Positions 15,448-22,903 of a stretch of DNA of 64,000 nucleotides are shown here, one piece after another. The notes under the pieces were generated by a model. It ran no database searches, was not told the origin of the DNA, and saw only the letters and a program-made list of their open reading frames with translations. Within the stretch, counting starts at the first letter, position 1; every line of letters starts with the position of its first letter. The DNA comes from JACMPA01 sp035564115 (GTDB lineage: Bacteria > Patescibacteriota > Saccharimonadia > Saccharimonadales > UBA4665). The stretch lies in assembly GCA_035564115.1 (NCBI GenBank), contig DATMTN010000012.1, positions 27,535 to 91,534 of the forward strand, read 5' to 3'. The position numbers were made by a program, and so were the translations under genes.

Positions 15448-15499
15448 ATACTCTCTTGGAATTTTCGGCTGTTCGGCCAATTACTGAAAGGAAAAACGT

Positions 15500-16225
15500 A
15501 TGCTCCCAATATTACTTGCATCCGGAACATTTATATCAACTTTAACGGGCGGTATCGTCGGGCTTAAGAACAAGGATAATCTCCACCGCTTCCTCGGATA
15601 CACTGCTGGTGTGCTGATTGGCGTGGTCGCCTTCGACCTGTTGCCGGAGATCTTTGAATTGCTTCAGAAGCAGCACCTGGCACCGACTGGCGCGATGATT
15701 GCCCTAGTTTGTGGCTTTGTACTGTTCCACATCATCGAGAAATCTATTCTGATTCACCACAGTCAGGAGCATGAGTACGAGGTGCATCACCACCCGCAGG
15801 TCGGTGTGGCCAGCGCGCTGGCATTGACTGGGCATAGCTTTTTAGATGGTGTTGGTATCGGCCTGGGCTTCCAGGCGGGTAACACGGTGGGCATCGCTGT
15901 GGCGATCGCCGTTATCGCCCACGATTTTACCGACGGCCTAAATACTGTCAATCTGATGCTGCTCAATAAGAACAAATCGAAGAAAGCTCTGGCGTTCCTG
16001 CTGCTCGATGCCCTGGCACCGGTGCTCGGCGCACTGAGTACGCTCCTGTTCACCATTCCAGATAGCGTACTGCCGCTGTATCTCGGTTTCTTTGCTGGTT
16101 TCCTACTGTATATCGGTGCCAGCGAGATCTTGCCCGAAGCCCACAGTAAGCATTCGTCATATTGGACTATCATCCTGACGGTTTTGGGCGCGACATTCAT
16201 GTTTGTGGTCACCCGCTTCGCCTAG
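15500..16225 (+). CDS. ZIP-family metal transporter
   Basis: 241 aa with about seven to eight membrane helices. It carries the ZIP signature in helix IV (LTGHSFLDGVGIGLGF) and helix V (IAHDFTDGLNTV), whose His and Asp residues form the binuclear metal site, plus SEILPEAHSKH near the C-terminus. A His-rich cytoplasmic loop (HHSQEHEYEVHHHP) lies between helices III and IV, typical of zinc or iron transporters. An AAAGGA ribosome-binding site precedes the ATG. It probably imports Zn2+ or another divalent metal. Confidence 0.92.
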   Translation: MLPILLASGTFISTLTGGIVGLKNKDNLHRFLGYTAGVLIGVVAFDLLPEIFELLQKQHLAPTGAMIALVCGFVLFHIIEKSILIHHSQEHEYEVHHHPQVGVASALALTGHSFLDGVGIGLGFQAGNTVGIAVAIAVIAHDFTDGLNTVNLMLLNKNKSKKALAFLLLDALAPVLGALSTLLFTIPDSVLPLYLGFFAGFLLYIGASEILPEAHSKHSSYWTIILTVLGATFMFVVTRFA

Positions 16226-16238
16226 GGCTACTAGCTGC

Positions 16239-16244
16239 TACAAT
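16239..16244 (+). promoter_or_regulatory. Extended -10 of rmuC (leaderless)
   Basis: TGC-TACAAT, 7 nt before the ATG at 16252. Confidence 0.6.
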
Positions 16245-16251
16245 ACTAAGC

Positions 16252-17307
16252 ATGATTATTGCGGTGATTGTTCTGGGGGTACTGGTGCTGGCATTGCTGG
16301 CGGTGGTGTTACGTCAACAGTTGACACCGAAGACCGATGACAATGTTTCGCTTCTGCTCAAACAAGATTTGACTAAGCTGAGTGATGACATTACGCAGCT
16401 GAAGGATGGGGTGCAGAAGCAGATGAATGACCAAATGACTGCCAGCAACCGACAAATCGCCCAGCAGTCAGCGGCGAGCATCAAAATCCTGCAGGATGTA
16501 ACCGAAAAGCTCACCAAGCTCGAGGGTACCAACAAAAATGTCGGTGATATCGCCAACGAACTAAAGAGCCTGCAAAACGTGCTCCAGAACCCTAAACAGC
16601 GTGGCGTGCTCGGTGAATTCTACCTAGAGCAGATTCTGAAGAATACACTCCCACCCGGTGCCTTCCAGCTGCAGTACAAAATTGGTCCAACGATGATTGT
16701 GGATGCCGCGATCATCCTGGACGACAAAGTCTTGCCGGTCGACAGCAAGTTTAGCCTAGAGAACTACAGCCGACTGTTGGAAGCCAAGCCGGAAGAGCAA
16801 GATACCCTCGCCAAAGCGTTCAAGGAAGACTTGAAGCGGCGCATCGACGAGACCAGCAAGTACATCTTGCCGGGCAAGGGCACGCTGGACCAGGCGCTGA
16901 TGTTCATTCCGTCAGAGGCGATTTACTACGACCTGCTAGCCAACAAGGTAGGGCTAGGCAATGTCTCGGGCCGAAATCTGGTGCAATACGCCAGCGAGAA
17001 GAAAGTGACGATCGTCGGCCCCAGCACCCTCAGTGCCATGTTGCAGACTATTATGCAGGGCCTGCGCAGCATTGAAATCCACAAAGACACCGAGAAAATT
17101 CGCAAGAACATCGAGCAGCTCAGTAAGCACCTCATCGCACACAATGCCTACATGATGAAGCTCGGCGCGTCACTGGGGACGACCGTAAACCACTACAATG
17201 CAACGTACAAGGAGCTCGGCAAAATTGACCGTGACATCGTGAAGATTACTGATGCCGAAAGCTCGGTCGATCCACTACTGCTCGAAAAACCCACTCTCGA
17301 AGACTAG
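16252..17307 (+). CDS. rmuC: RmuC-like DNA recombination protein
   Basis: 351 aa. An N-terminal membrane helix (IIAVIVLGVLVLALLAVVLR), a long coiled coil (about 35-110) and the RmuC nuclease-like core: RGVLGEFYLEQILKN, VDAAIILDDKVLPVDSKFS with its PVDSKF signature, and VTIVGPSTLSAMLQTI. RmuC limits inversion at short inverted repeats. The start at 16252 is favoured by the extended -10 element 7 nt upstream and by the helix directly following. An extended frame to 16162 would overlap the ZIP gene. The last bases overlap the convergent glycosidase gene. Confidence 0.92.
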   Translation: MIIAVIVLGVLVLALLAVVLRQQLTPKTDDNVSLLLKQDLTKLSDDITQLKDGVQKQMNDQMTASNRQIAQQSAASIKILQDVTEKLTKLEGTNKNVGDIANELKSLQNVLQNPKQRGVLGEFYLEQILKNTLPPGAFQLQYKIGPTMIVDAAIILDDKVLPVDSKFSLENYSRLLEAKPEEQDTLAKAFKEDLKRRIDETSKYILPGKGTLDQALMFIPSEAIYYDLLANKVGLGNVSGRNLVQYASEKKVTIVGPSTLSAMLQTIMQGLRSIEIHKDTEKIRKNIEQLSKHLIAHNAYMMKLGASLGTTVNHYNATYKELGKIDRDIVKITDAESSVDPLLLEKPTLED

Positions 17308-18626
17308 TCTTTTTTAAGTAAATCGATGGTCAGTGCTGCCGTCCAGGTGAAGTTTTCAGCGCCGGCGGCTTCGCCGGTCCCAGGGTCAAAGTACTCGGCA
17401 AACCCACTGCGAGCAACCATTTCGAGTGTCGTTTCCGTCAGGGCATCGGCGTGGTCGTTGAAACCGTAACGCCGGAGGCCATCAATGATTAGCCAGTTGG
17501 TGTTAACCCAACTCGGTCCTTGCCAGTAGCGCTTGGCGTGGAACCACGGTGAGCTGACGGGTACACTCGGCACGGGGTAGGCAGTGCCATAGAGCTGCTC
17601 GTTTTCCAGCAAACTGACAATTTCCTTGGCGCGCTCCTTGCTGACACAACCGGCGTAGAGCGGCATAAAAGCGGCGATGGAATCTTCCTTGATAAGGTTG
17701 TGGGTCACAAAATCGCGCGAGAAATATTGCCCAGCGTACGGGTCCCACAGGTTATCGAGGGCTTTGACGGTTTGATGCATACTTTTAGCTAACTCTTCTG
17801 GAATTTCGGCGCGGATGGTTTTGGCGATGTCCTGAATATGCTGATTGGCGCGGATGAGGATACAGTTGAATGTCAGATCCTCAATGCTGAAGAGTGAGTG
17901 GTCGAGGATTTTATCGGTGTTATAGCGTTTGCGGCGCAGCCGGCGTTGGGCGTCGAAGAGGGCTAGCACCTCGAGCGTGGTATAGCGCTCATCGAGCGGC
18001 ACACTGCGGGTATCGCGCCGGAACATGCCCACTAAGCCAAGCAAATGGAGGTTTTTGAGGAGGCGAATCCAGGCAGGCAGTAGGTGCTCTCGTAGCTCTG
18101 TTGTCCAGGGTGGTGTGTTGTCGAGGCCGGCCTCCCAGGGGTGTACGAGCAGCACCAAGCCTTCACCATGCGGATCACGGTCTTCGTAGAGCCACTGGTG
18201 GTAGGCGATAAGTGCTGGCCAGGTCATCTTGTACCAGGCTCGTCGCTCGGCGAGCTTGAGCTTGCTACCCACTTGCACGATTGCTTCGGCGAGCATCGGT
18301 GGTTGGGTGATACCACTGGTACTGAGAGTATCGGGTGAGTACGGGTTAAGGTTACTGCTCCAGGCCGCGCGATCAGTGTGGTAGCGGTTCTCGCTGCGAA
18401 AGATGATATTTGGCAGCATGCCATTGTGCCACTGGCCACGGAGCAGGCTGGTAACCTCCAGCTTGGCGCGGTCCACATCTAGGTGGCGCAGGCCGATAGC
18501 AGCAAAACAACTGTCCCACAGCCACTGATGAGGGTATAAATCGGGTGCTGGCATCGTATAGGTGCCACGGTCATTTTGTTTTAACACTTCTGCGGCGGCA
18601 GCCAGTAATTGTTTGCTATCCTGCAT
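17304..18626 (-). CDS. Glycoside hydrolase, (alpha/alpha)6-barrel (MGH1/GH63-like)
   Basis: 440 aa. It resembles the mannosylglycerate-hydrolase-like or trehalase-like clan: LYPHQWLWDSCFAAIGLRHL near the N-terminus with the WDS acid motif, HNGMLPNIIF, VHPWEAGLDNTPPW with a further acidic residue, and the C-terminal WQGPSWVNTNWLIIDGL plus EYFDPGTGEAAGAENFTW. There is no signal peptide, so the enzyme is probably cytoplasmic and cleaves an alpha-linked gluco- or mannoside. Start at 18626; TATACT on the minus strand ends 9 nt upstream. The exact substrate is not assignable. Confidence 0.82.
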   Translation of the reverse strand: MQDSKQLLAAAAEVLKQNDRGTYTMPAPDLYPHQWLWDSCFAAIGLRHLDVDRAKLEVTSLLRGQWHNGMLPNIIFRSENRYHTDRAAWSSNLNPYSPDTLSTSGITQPPMLAEAIVQVGSKLKLAERRAWYKMTWPALIAYHQWLYEDRDPHGEGLVLLVHPWEAGLDNTPPWTTELREHLLPAWIRLLKNLHLLGLVGMFRRDTRSVPLDERYTTLEVLALFDAQRRLRRKRYNTDKILDHSLFSIEDLTFNCILIRANQHIQDIAKTIRAEIPEELAKSMHQTVKALDNLWDPYAGQYFSRDFVTHNLIKEDSIAAFMPLYAGCVSKERAKEIVSLLENEQLYGTAYPVPSVPVSSPWFHAKRYWQGPSWVNTNWLIIDGLRRYGFNDHADALTETTLEMVARSGFAEYFDPGTGEAAGAENFTWTAALTIDLLKKD

Positions 18627-18635
18627 ATGCTTTCC

Positions 18636-18641
18636 AGTATA
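18636..18641 (-). promoter_or_regulatory. -10 of the glycosidase gene
   Basis: TATACT on the minus strand, 9 nt before the ATG at 18626. Confidence 0.5.
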
Positions 18642-18710
18642 ACGCCGAGGAAACACTTTACTACCCTAAATGCCTGCTGTAGATAGCACTACATTTAGAT
18701 GTACTTATTG

Positions 18711-18739
18711 TTGGCAGAGGGTCACCGGAACGCTATTAT
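18711..18739 (+). promoter_or_regulatory. Conventional promoter of the 18780 gene
   Basis: TTGGCA, 17-nt spacer, TATTAT, with about 30 nt of leader. A 7-bp inverted repeat (CTAAATG 18666-18672 / CATTTAG 18692-18698) lies just upstream. Confidence 0.6.
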
Positions 18740-18779
18740 CTAAACCATAAGCATATAAAACGACAGAAAGACCAAACCC

Positions 18780-19364
18780 ATGAAACACTTCAAGAAACTA
18801 AACGCCAAAGGCTTCGCCCACTGGGTCATCCCAGCCCTCGCCATTGTAGTAATCGGCGGTATCGGTAGCTACGTCTACTTGCGTCAAAGCCATGCAGACC
18901 CGATAGCGCACGCTATCGTCACAAACACCGGCAGCGGCGCCAGGGCGCCTATCACAGTACCTCTTGGATCATATAAATTTACAGGCTCAGACGTTAATGT
19001 CATACAGGCGGTCAGTGTACCACCTAATATTAAGTATTACGCTTGGTTTCATGGTCACGTAGACGCAAGCTATAGCGGTGCCAGTATTTACCGCGAAAGT
19101 GGTTATTACCAATACACCCAAAGTAATCTCGACCCAACCAAAAAGTTTGTGGTAACGCCTACCAATAATAGCCATATTACGACTGGCTTTCCGCTCACCG
19201 CAAGCAACACGACGGTTAATCTGTGCAATAAATATGTAGAGGTTAAGGTGTCGGGCCACACTGGTTACTATGGTGTTAAGTACTGTACGCTGAATAACAC
19301 GTATACTTCATTTGGCGGGTCTGTCAATGACCCGATTTTTCCTGATAGTATACTTAGCAACTAA
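18780..19364 (+). CDS. Secreted or membrane-anchored protein with pilin-like N-terminus, unknown
   Basis: 194 aa. The N-terminus KLNAKGFAHWVIPALAIVVI has the G-F plus hydrophobic-helix layout of prepilin leaders but lacks the Glu at +5. The exported part is Thr/Ser/Tyr/Asn-rich with a Cys pair (VNLCNKY and VKYCTLN) likely disulfide-bonded, and repeated Tyr-rich strands. It is similar in style to the secreted proteins at 20667 and 41092-42827. It has its own conventional promoter. Whether a prepilin peptidase or signal peptidase processes it is open. Confidence 0.65.
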   Translation: MKHFKKLNAKGFAHWVIPALAIVVIGGIGSYVYLRQSHADPIAHAIVTNTGSGARAPITVPLGSYKFTGSDVNVIQAVSVPPNIKYYAWFHGHVDASYSGASIYRESGYYQYTQSNLDPTKKFVVTPTNNSHITTGFPLTASNTTVNLCNKYVEVKVSGHTGYYGVKYCTLNNTYTSFGGSVNDPIFPDSILSN

Positions 19365-19401
19365 GCAGTAGCGGCTCTTAAAATAGCAAAGTATCGGAAA
19401 C

Positions 19402-19896
19402 TTACCGGTAGTTCGTGAAGCTGACGGGGAAGTCGAAATCACTCGCCTTGATGGCCTGCATAACTGCTTGCAGGTCATCTTTGCTTGTTGACATGACCCG
19501 CACGGTGTCGCCCTGAATCTGTGTTTTCACCTTTGAAAACTTGTCACGCACCAGCACGGTAATCTTTTTGGCCTTGTCCTGGTCTAGCCCCTGTACGAAA
19601 GGTACTTCCTTGGTCGTTTTCAAGTTTGATTCAACGGCATCTTTCGAGGTATCGAGGACCTTCTGCGAGAGGCCGCGGGTCGCCAGCTTCTTGCGGTAGA
19701 TGTCCAGGATAGCATCGATTTGCCACTCGCCGCTGCCGGTGACTTTGATGCCTTTTTTGTCATCCAGCCACTCGATAGCCGCCGGCGTGCCCTTGAAGTC
19801 GTAGCGCGCAGTCATCTCGCGCTCCGTTTGGTCGAAGACGTTGTTCATCTCGGCCTTATCAAATTCACTCACTGCATCAAAGGAAAAGTTTGCCAT
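19402..19896 (-). CDS. yajQ: YajQ-family nucleotide-binding protein
   Basis: 164 aa, two ferredoxin-like repeats. Family hallmarks are FSFDAVSEFD at the N-terminus, MTARYDFKGT, and VRDKFSKVKTQIQGDTVRV with SKDDLQAVMQAIKASDFDFP at the C-terminus. Some members bind cyclic di-GMP or nucleic acid; neither has been shown for this lineage. The start at 19896 is preferred over an earlier in-frame start because the family begins MANFSFD and TACAAT ends 7 nt upstream on the minus strand. Single gene. Confidence 0.93.
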   Translation of the reverse strand: MANFSFDAVSEFDKAEMNNVFDQTEREMTARYDFKGTPAAIEWLDDKKGIKVTGSGEWQIDAILDIYRKKLATRGLSQKVLDTSKDAVESNLKTTKEVPFVQGLDQDKAKKITVLVRDKFSKVKTQIQGDTVRVMSTSKDDLQAVMQAIKASDFDFPVSFTNYR

Positions 19897-19903
19897 GACC
19901 TCT

Positions 19904-19909
19904 ATTGTA
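19904..19909 (-). promoter_or_regulatory. -10 of yajQ (leaderless)
   Basis: TACAAT on the minus strand, 7 nt before the ATG. The 16-nt stretch GGTACAATAGAGGTCA recurs exactly in front of pheS. Confidence 0.6.
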
Positions 19910-19986
19910 CCCACCCCTATGGGGTGCTTGCAAACGTAAGCGGAAAGCCTATACTTGGAAGTATCTTAAACAAGGAAGCTTGCAGT

Positions 19987-20667
19987 ATGACAAAAATTAT
20001 CAGCAAACTACGCCTGGCAGCGACCCTCCCACTTGTAGTAGGTATCATGGGCTTTGCTCCAGTAGTGGTATATGCCGATCATGGCAAGGCCGCCGCCGAT
20101 ACGACGACTACGAGTGAGACAGAGACGACCGATCCTACAACTGGAAGTGACGATACGGCTGCCAAAACCGAAGCGATTAATACGGCTCACAGCAAAGCTC
20201 TGGAATTACTGACAGAAAAGCGGGCGACTATTAAGCAGCACACAACTGAACAGAAACAAAAGGCGTGCGAAGCTCGTGCCACGAATATCGATATGCGAGC
20301 TAACAACTACGCGACTGCTGCTCAGCGTCACCTCGCTAACTTCACCGCTATATTTACGAAGGTCCAGGCATTCCACGATAAGAAGCAGCTGAATGTTACA
20401 AACTACGATACGCTAGTCGCGGCTGCGAACGCCAAGCAGGTAACCGCTCAAGCGGCTGTTGATGCCTTAAAGGCAGTTGACGTTAAGATTGACTGTACGC
20501 AAGCCGATCCTGCGATTGCAGTGGCTAATCTCAAAACAGCTACCAGCAATGCTCGTACGGCATTACAAGACTACCGTACCGCCATCAAAGATGTGATCAT
20601 TGCGCTCCAAGGCGCCTCGACCGCCAACAAGACAAGTGATACAAGTAGCACCGGGGGTAACCAGTAA
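19987..20667 (+). CDS. Secreted coiled-coil protein, unknown
   Basis: 226 aa. A Sec signal peptide (LRLAATLPLVVGIMGFAPVVVYA) is followed by a Thr/Ser/Asp-rich linker (TTTTSETETTDPTTGSD) and a helical region of about 150 residues rich in Ala, Lys and Gln, with two cysteines (KACEAR and KIDCTQ). The tail is Ser/Thr-rich. The start at 19987 gives a proper signal peptide; an upstream extension runs antisense through yajQ. The next gene starts inside its stop (TAATG), so the two are coupled. Confidence 0.7.
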   Translation: MTKIISKLRLAATLPLVVGIMGFAPVVVYADHGKAAADTTTTSETETTDPTTGSDDTAAKTEAINTAHSKALELLTEKRATIKQHTTEQKQKACEARATNIDMRANNYATAAQRHLANFTAIFTKVQAFHDKKQLNVTNYDTLVAAANAKQVTAQAAVDALKAVDVKIDCTQADPAIAVANLKTATSNARTALQDYRTAIKDVIIALQGASTANKTSDTSSTGGNQ

Positions 20668-20948
20668 TGAAGCGACTTAATCAATCCGGTTCTCACGTTA
20701 TTGCTCTAGCTGTTGGCGTATTAGCCATCGGGGTCATTGCCTTTGCTGGCTACACCGTGATGCAGCGCCAAAATACAACCACGGCAAACTCCACGACCAA
20801 GACGCCTACAACTACGGCATCGTCGAATAGCATCAATACGAGTGCTGACCTTACGAATGCTTCCAATCAGCTCGATGCTTACTCAGGCCAGGTCAACAGC
20901 AGCTTGAATGATTCCTCACTCGACGCTGACCTGAACGACATGCTCTAG
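20667..20948 (+). CDS. Small membrane-anchored protein with prepilin-like leader
   Basis: 93 aa. KRLNQSGSHVIALAVGVLAI resembles the leader and helix of the prepilin-like genes at 41092-42827 (QSG followed by a hydrophobic helix), but position +5 is not Glu. The rest is a low-complexity Thr/Ser/Asn-rich tail without cysteine. Its ATG overlaps the stop of the secreted coiled-coil gene by one base, which suggests the two products act together at the cell surface. Function unknown. Confidence 0.6.
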   Translation: MKRLNQSGSHVIALAVGVLAIGVIAFAGYTVMQRQNTTTANSTTKTPTTTASSNSINTSADLTNASNQLDAYSGQVNSSLNDSSLDADLNDML

Positions 20949-20989
20949 AATTGCATAAATAAGCGCTATTGCAATAGACTCACCTCTGG

Positions 20990-20995
20990 TACAAT
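20990..20995 (+). promoter_or_regulatory. Extended -10 of the pheS operon
   Basis: TGG-TACAAT, 8 nt before the ATG at 21004; identical over 16 nt to the yajQ promoter. Confidence 0.6.
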
Positions 20996-21003
20996 AGAGG
21001 TCA

Positions 21004-22029
21004 ATGATAGACGATAGCGTAGCTGCTGAGCTCAAAAAGCGGGCCCAAGACGGTGACACCGGCGTACTGCGCAGTGTCGAGTTCCGGGCCCTTTTTGATC
21101 AGATTAAAACCCTTCCGAATGACCAAAAAGCTGCCTACGGCCAGGCAGTGAACGCTCTGCGCCAAGAAATCGAAGGGATTGTGGCTGCCAAATCAAATGA
21201 GGCGGAAGCACTACCGCCTATCGATGTTACGGCGCCGTTTGATGTCAACGCCGCGGCACCAACGCTGCTAGCAGCCGAAACCGGCAGTATCCACCCGCTG
21301 ATGGCTGAGCGCGATACCATCCTCGATATCTTCTACCGCATGGGCTTTACGGCTAGTGAATCGCGCGAGATTGACGATGACTTCCACATGTTCGGTGCCC
21401 TGAACTTCCCCGAGGGTCACCCGGCCCGCGACGACTACGACACCTTTATGACCGAACAGACTGATGGCAACGCCAAACGGCTAATCGCCCCTGCCCACAC
21501 CAGTACCATGCAACACCGCTTGCTGCAGCAGTACAAGGGCAATCTTGACCAGGGTGAGCCAATTGCCGTGGTCGTGCCGGACCGCGTCTTCCGTAACGAA
21601 GACCTCGACGCGCGTCACGAGCACACGTTCTACCAGCTGGAAGGTATTTACGTTGGACGGGGTGTTCACGCCGGCAATCTCATTGCCACGCTCAAGACGT
21701 TCCTGCAGGAGTATTATGGCAAGGAGCTGGACGTCATGACTCAGCCCTTCTACTTCCCATTCACCGAGCCATCGTTCGAGTTTGCCCTCAGTTGTCCATT
21801 CTGTGATAAACAGGGCTGTAACATCTGTAGTCAGTCGGGCTGGATCGAACTGCTGGGCTGTGGCATGATTCATCCAAATGTCCTCCGTGCTGCCGGCATT
21901 GATCCGGAAGTCTATACTGGCTTTGCTTGGGGCTGTGGTATCGACCGCTTGGTCATGATGAAATACGGTATCGAAGATGTGCGCCACTTCCACTCAGCAA
22001 AATTAGACTTCCTGAGGCAGTTCGCATGA
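21004..22029 (+). CDS. pheS: Phenylalanine--tRNA ligase alpha subunit
   Basis: 341 aa catalytic subunit of the (alpha-beta)2 enzyme. N-terminal coiled region, then class II motif 1 (GFTASESREIDDDFHMF), motif 2 (FRNEDLDARHEHTFYQLEG) and motif 3 (GFAWGCGIDRLVMMKYGI). Just before GWIELLGCGM there is CPFCDKQGCNIC, a CxxC-x4-CxxC set replacing the short loop of many bacterial PheS, probably a zinc knuckle. First gene of the operon pheS-HIT-PPOX-pheT, with ATGA overlaps throughout and a near-leaderless promoter. Confidence 0.96.
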   Translation: MIDDSVAAELKKRAQDGDTGVLRSVEFRALFDQIKTLPNDQKAAYGQAVNALRQEIEGIVAAKSNEAEALPPIDVTAPFDVNAAAPTLLAAETGSIHPLMAERDTILDIFYRMGFTASESREIDDDFHMFGALNFPEGHPARDDYDTFMTEQTDGNAKRLIAPAHTSTMQHRLLQQYKGNLDQGEPIAVVVPDRVFRNEDLDARHEHTFYQLEGIYVGRGVHAGNLIATLKTFLQEYYGKELDVMTQPFYFPFTEPSFEFALSCPFCDKQGCNICSQSGWIELLGCGMIHPNVLRAAGIDPEVYTGFAWGCGIDRLVMMKYGIEDVRHFHSAKLDFLRQFA

Positions 22030-22481
22030 GCGACACGCTTTTCGACAAAATTATCAGTGGTGAAATCCCGGCCTGGAAAGTCTGGGAAGACGGCGGCTAC
22101 CTGGCGTTTCTGACACCTTTCCCGAGCACACCCGGTCTGACTGTAGTCATTCCCAAGGTTAACCCGGGTGACTACCTCTTTGATCTCGATCAAACGGCGG
22201 TGAATGGGCTGATGGCGGCTGCCCAGACAGTTGCCAAAAAGCTCGAGAAAGCCTTCGACACGCCGCGCGTTGCGCTTGTTTTTGAAGGTACCGGCGTGCC
22301 GTATATTCACGCCAAGCTGTACCCGCTCCATGGTGACCTGGCCGGTGAAACTGGGGTGTGGTCAAAACACCAAGAGTTCTACCCAGAGTACGCTGGCTAC
22401 ATCTCGACGGTCGAAGGACCAAAGATGAGTGATGAAGAGCTGACGGCGATCCAACAGAAAATCATCGAGGCCGAGGCATGA
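22026..22481 (+). CDS. HIT-family protein, diverged triad
   Basis: 151 aa. An HIT-fold nucleotide hydrolase or transferase: FDKIISGEIPAWKVWED at the N-terminus and GLTVVIPKVNPGDYLFDLD follow the family. The active-site line reads GVPYIHAKLYPLHG. Instead of His-x-His-x-His it is Tyr-x-His-x-Lys, so the middle, nucleotidyl-accepting His seems kept while its flanking His residues are changed. The ATG overlaps the pheS stop by 4 nt. The role in a tRNA synthetase operon is unknown; clearing adenylylated by-products is a guess. Confidence 0.85.
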   Translation: MSDTLFDKIISGEIPAWKVWEDGGYLAFLTPFPSTPGLTVVIPKVNPGDYLFDLDQTAVNGLMAAAQTVAKKLEKAFDTPRVALVFEGTGVPYIHAKLYPLHGDLAGETGVWSKHQEFYPEYAGYISTVEGPKMSDEELTAIQQKIIEAEA

Positions 22482-22903
22482 ACGACGACATCCAAAAGCA
22501 GATTTTCGAAGTACTAGAAAAACATGACCTATGCGTGCTGTCGACGGTTACCACCGACAACGTACCACAGGCCGCCATAGTTGGTTTCTCACCGAATGCT
22601 AGCCTACAGTTACTTATTGGTACATCCAACCGCACTCGCAAGTATGCCAATCTCCAACATAACCAGCGGGTTGCGGTCACGGTGGGCGACTACGAATCCG
22701 AAGTGCAGTACGAGGGTACGGTTCGTCAGCTGACCAAAACTGAGCTGGCAGAACACCTAGAGACCCATTTTGATAAACTGCCGGGTACGGCGAAATATCT
22801 CGAGGACGAAACCCAGGCGTGGTTCCTCCTAGACCCAAGCTGGATTCGCCTAACAGTCCACGGTACCGTAAACACTGTTACTGAACTAAAGGATTTTGCA
22901 TGA
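22478..22903 (+). CDS. Pyridoxamine 5'-phosphate oxidase-family protein
   Basis: 141 aa, one split-barrel FMN-binding domain. LEKHDLCVLSTVTTDNVPQA and LLIGTSNRTRKYANLQHNQR are typical of this family, followed by VAVTVGDYESEVQYEGTV. Members are flavin or heme/deazaflavin-binding proteins of diverse function, and few are true PNP oxidases. It overlaps HIT and pheT by ATGA on both sides, so it is translated as part of the pheS-pheT operon. Substrate unknown. Confidence 0.85.
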   Translation: MNDDIQKQIFEVLEKHDLCVLSTVTTDNVPQAAIVGFSPNASLQLLIGTSNRTRKYANLQHNQRVAVTVGDYESEVQYEGTVRQLTKTELAEHLETHFDKLPGTAKYLEDETQAWFLLDPSWIRLTVHGTVNTVTELKDFA

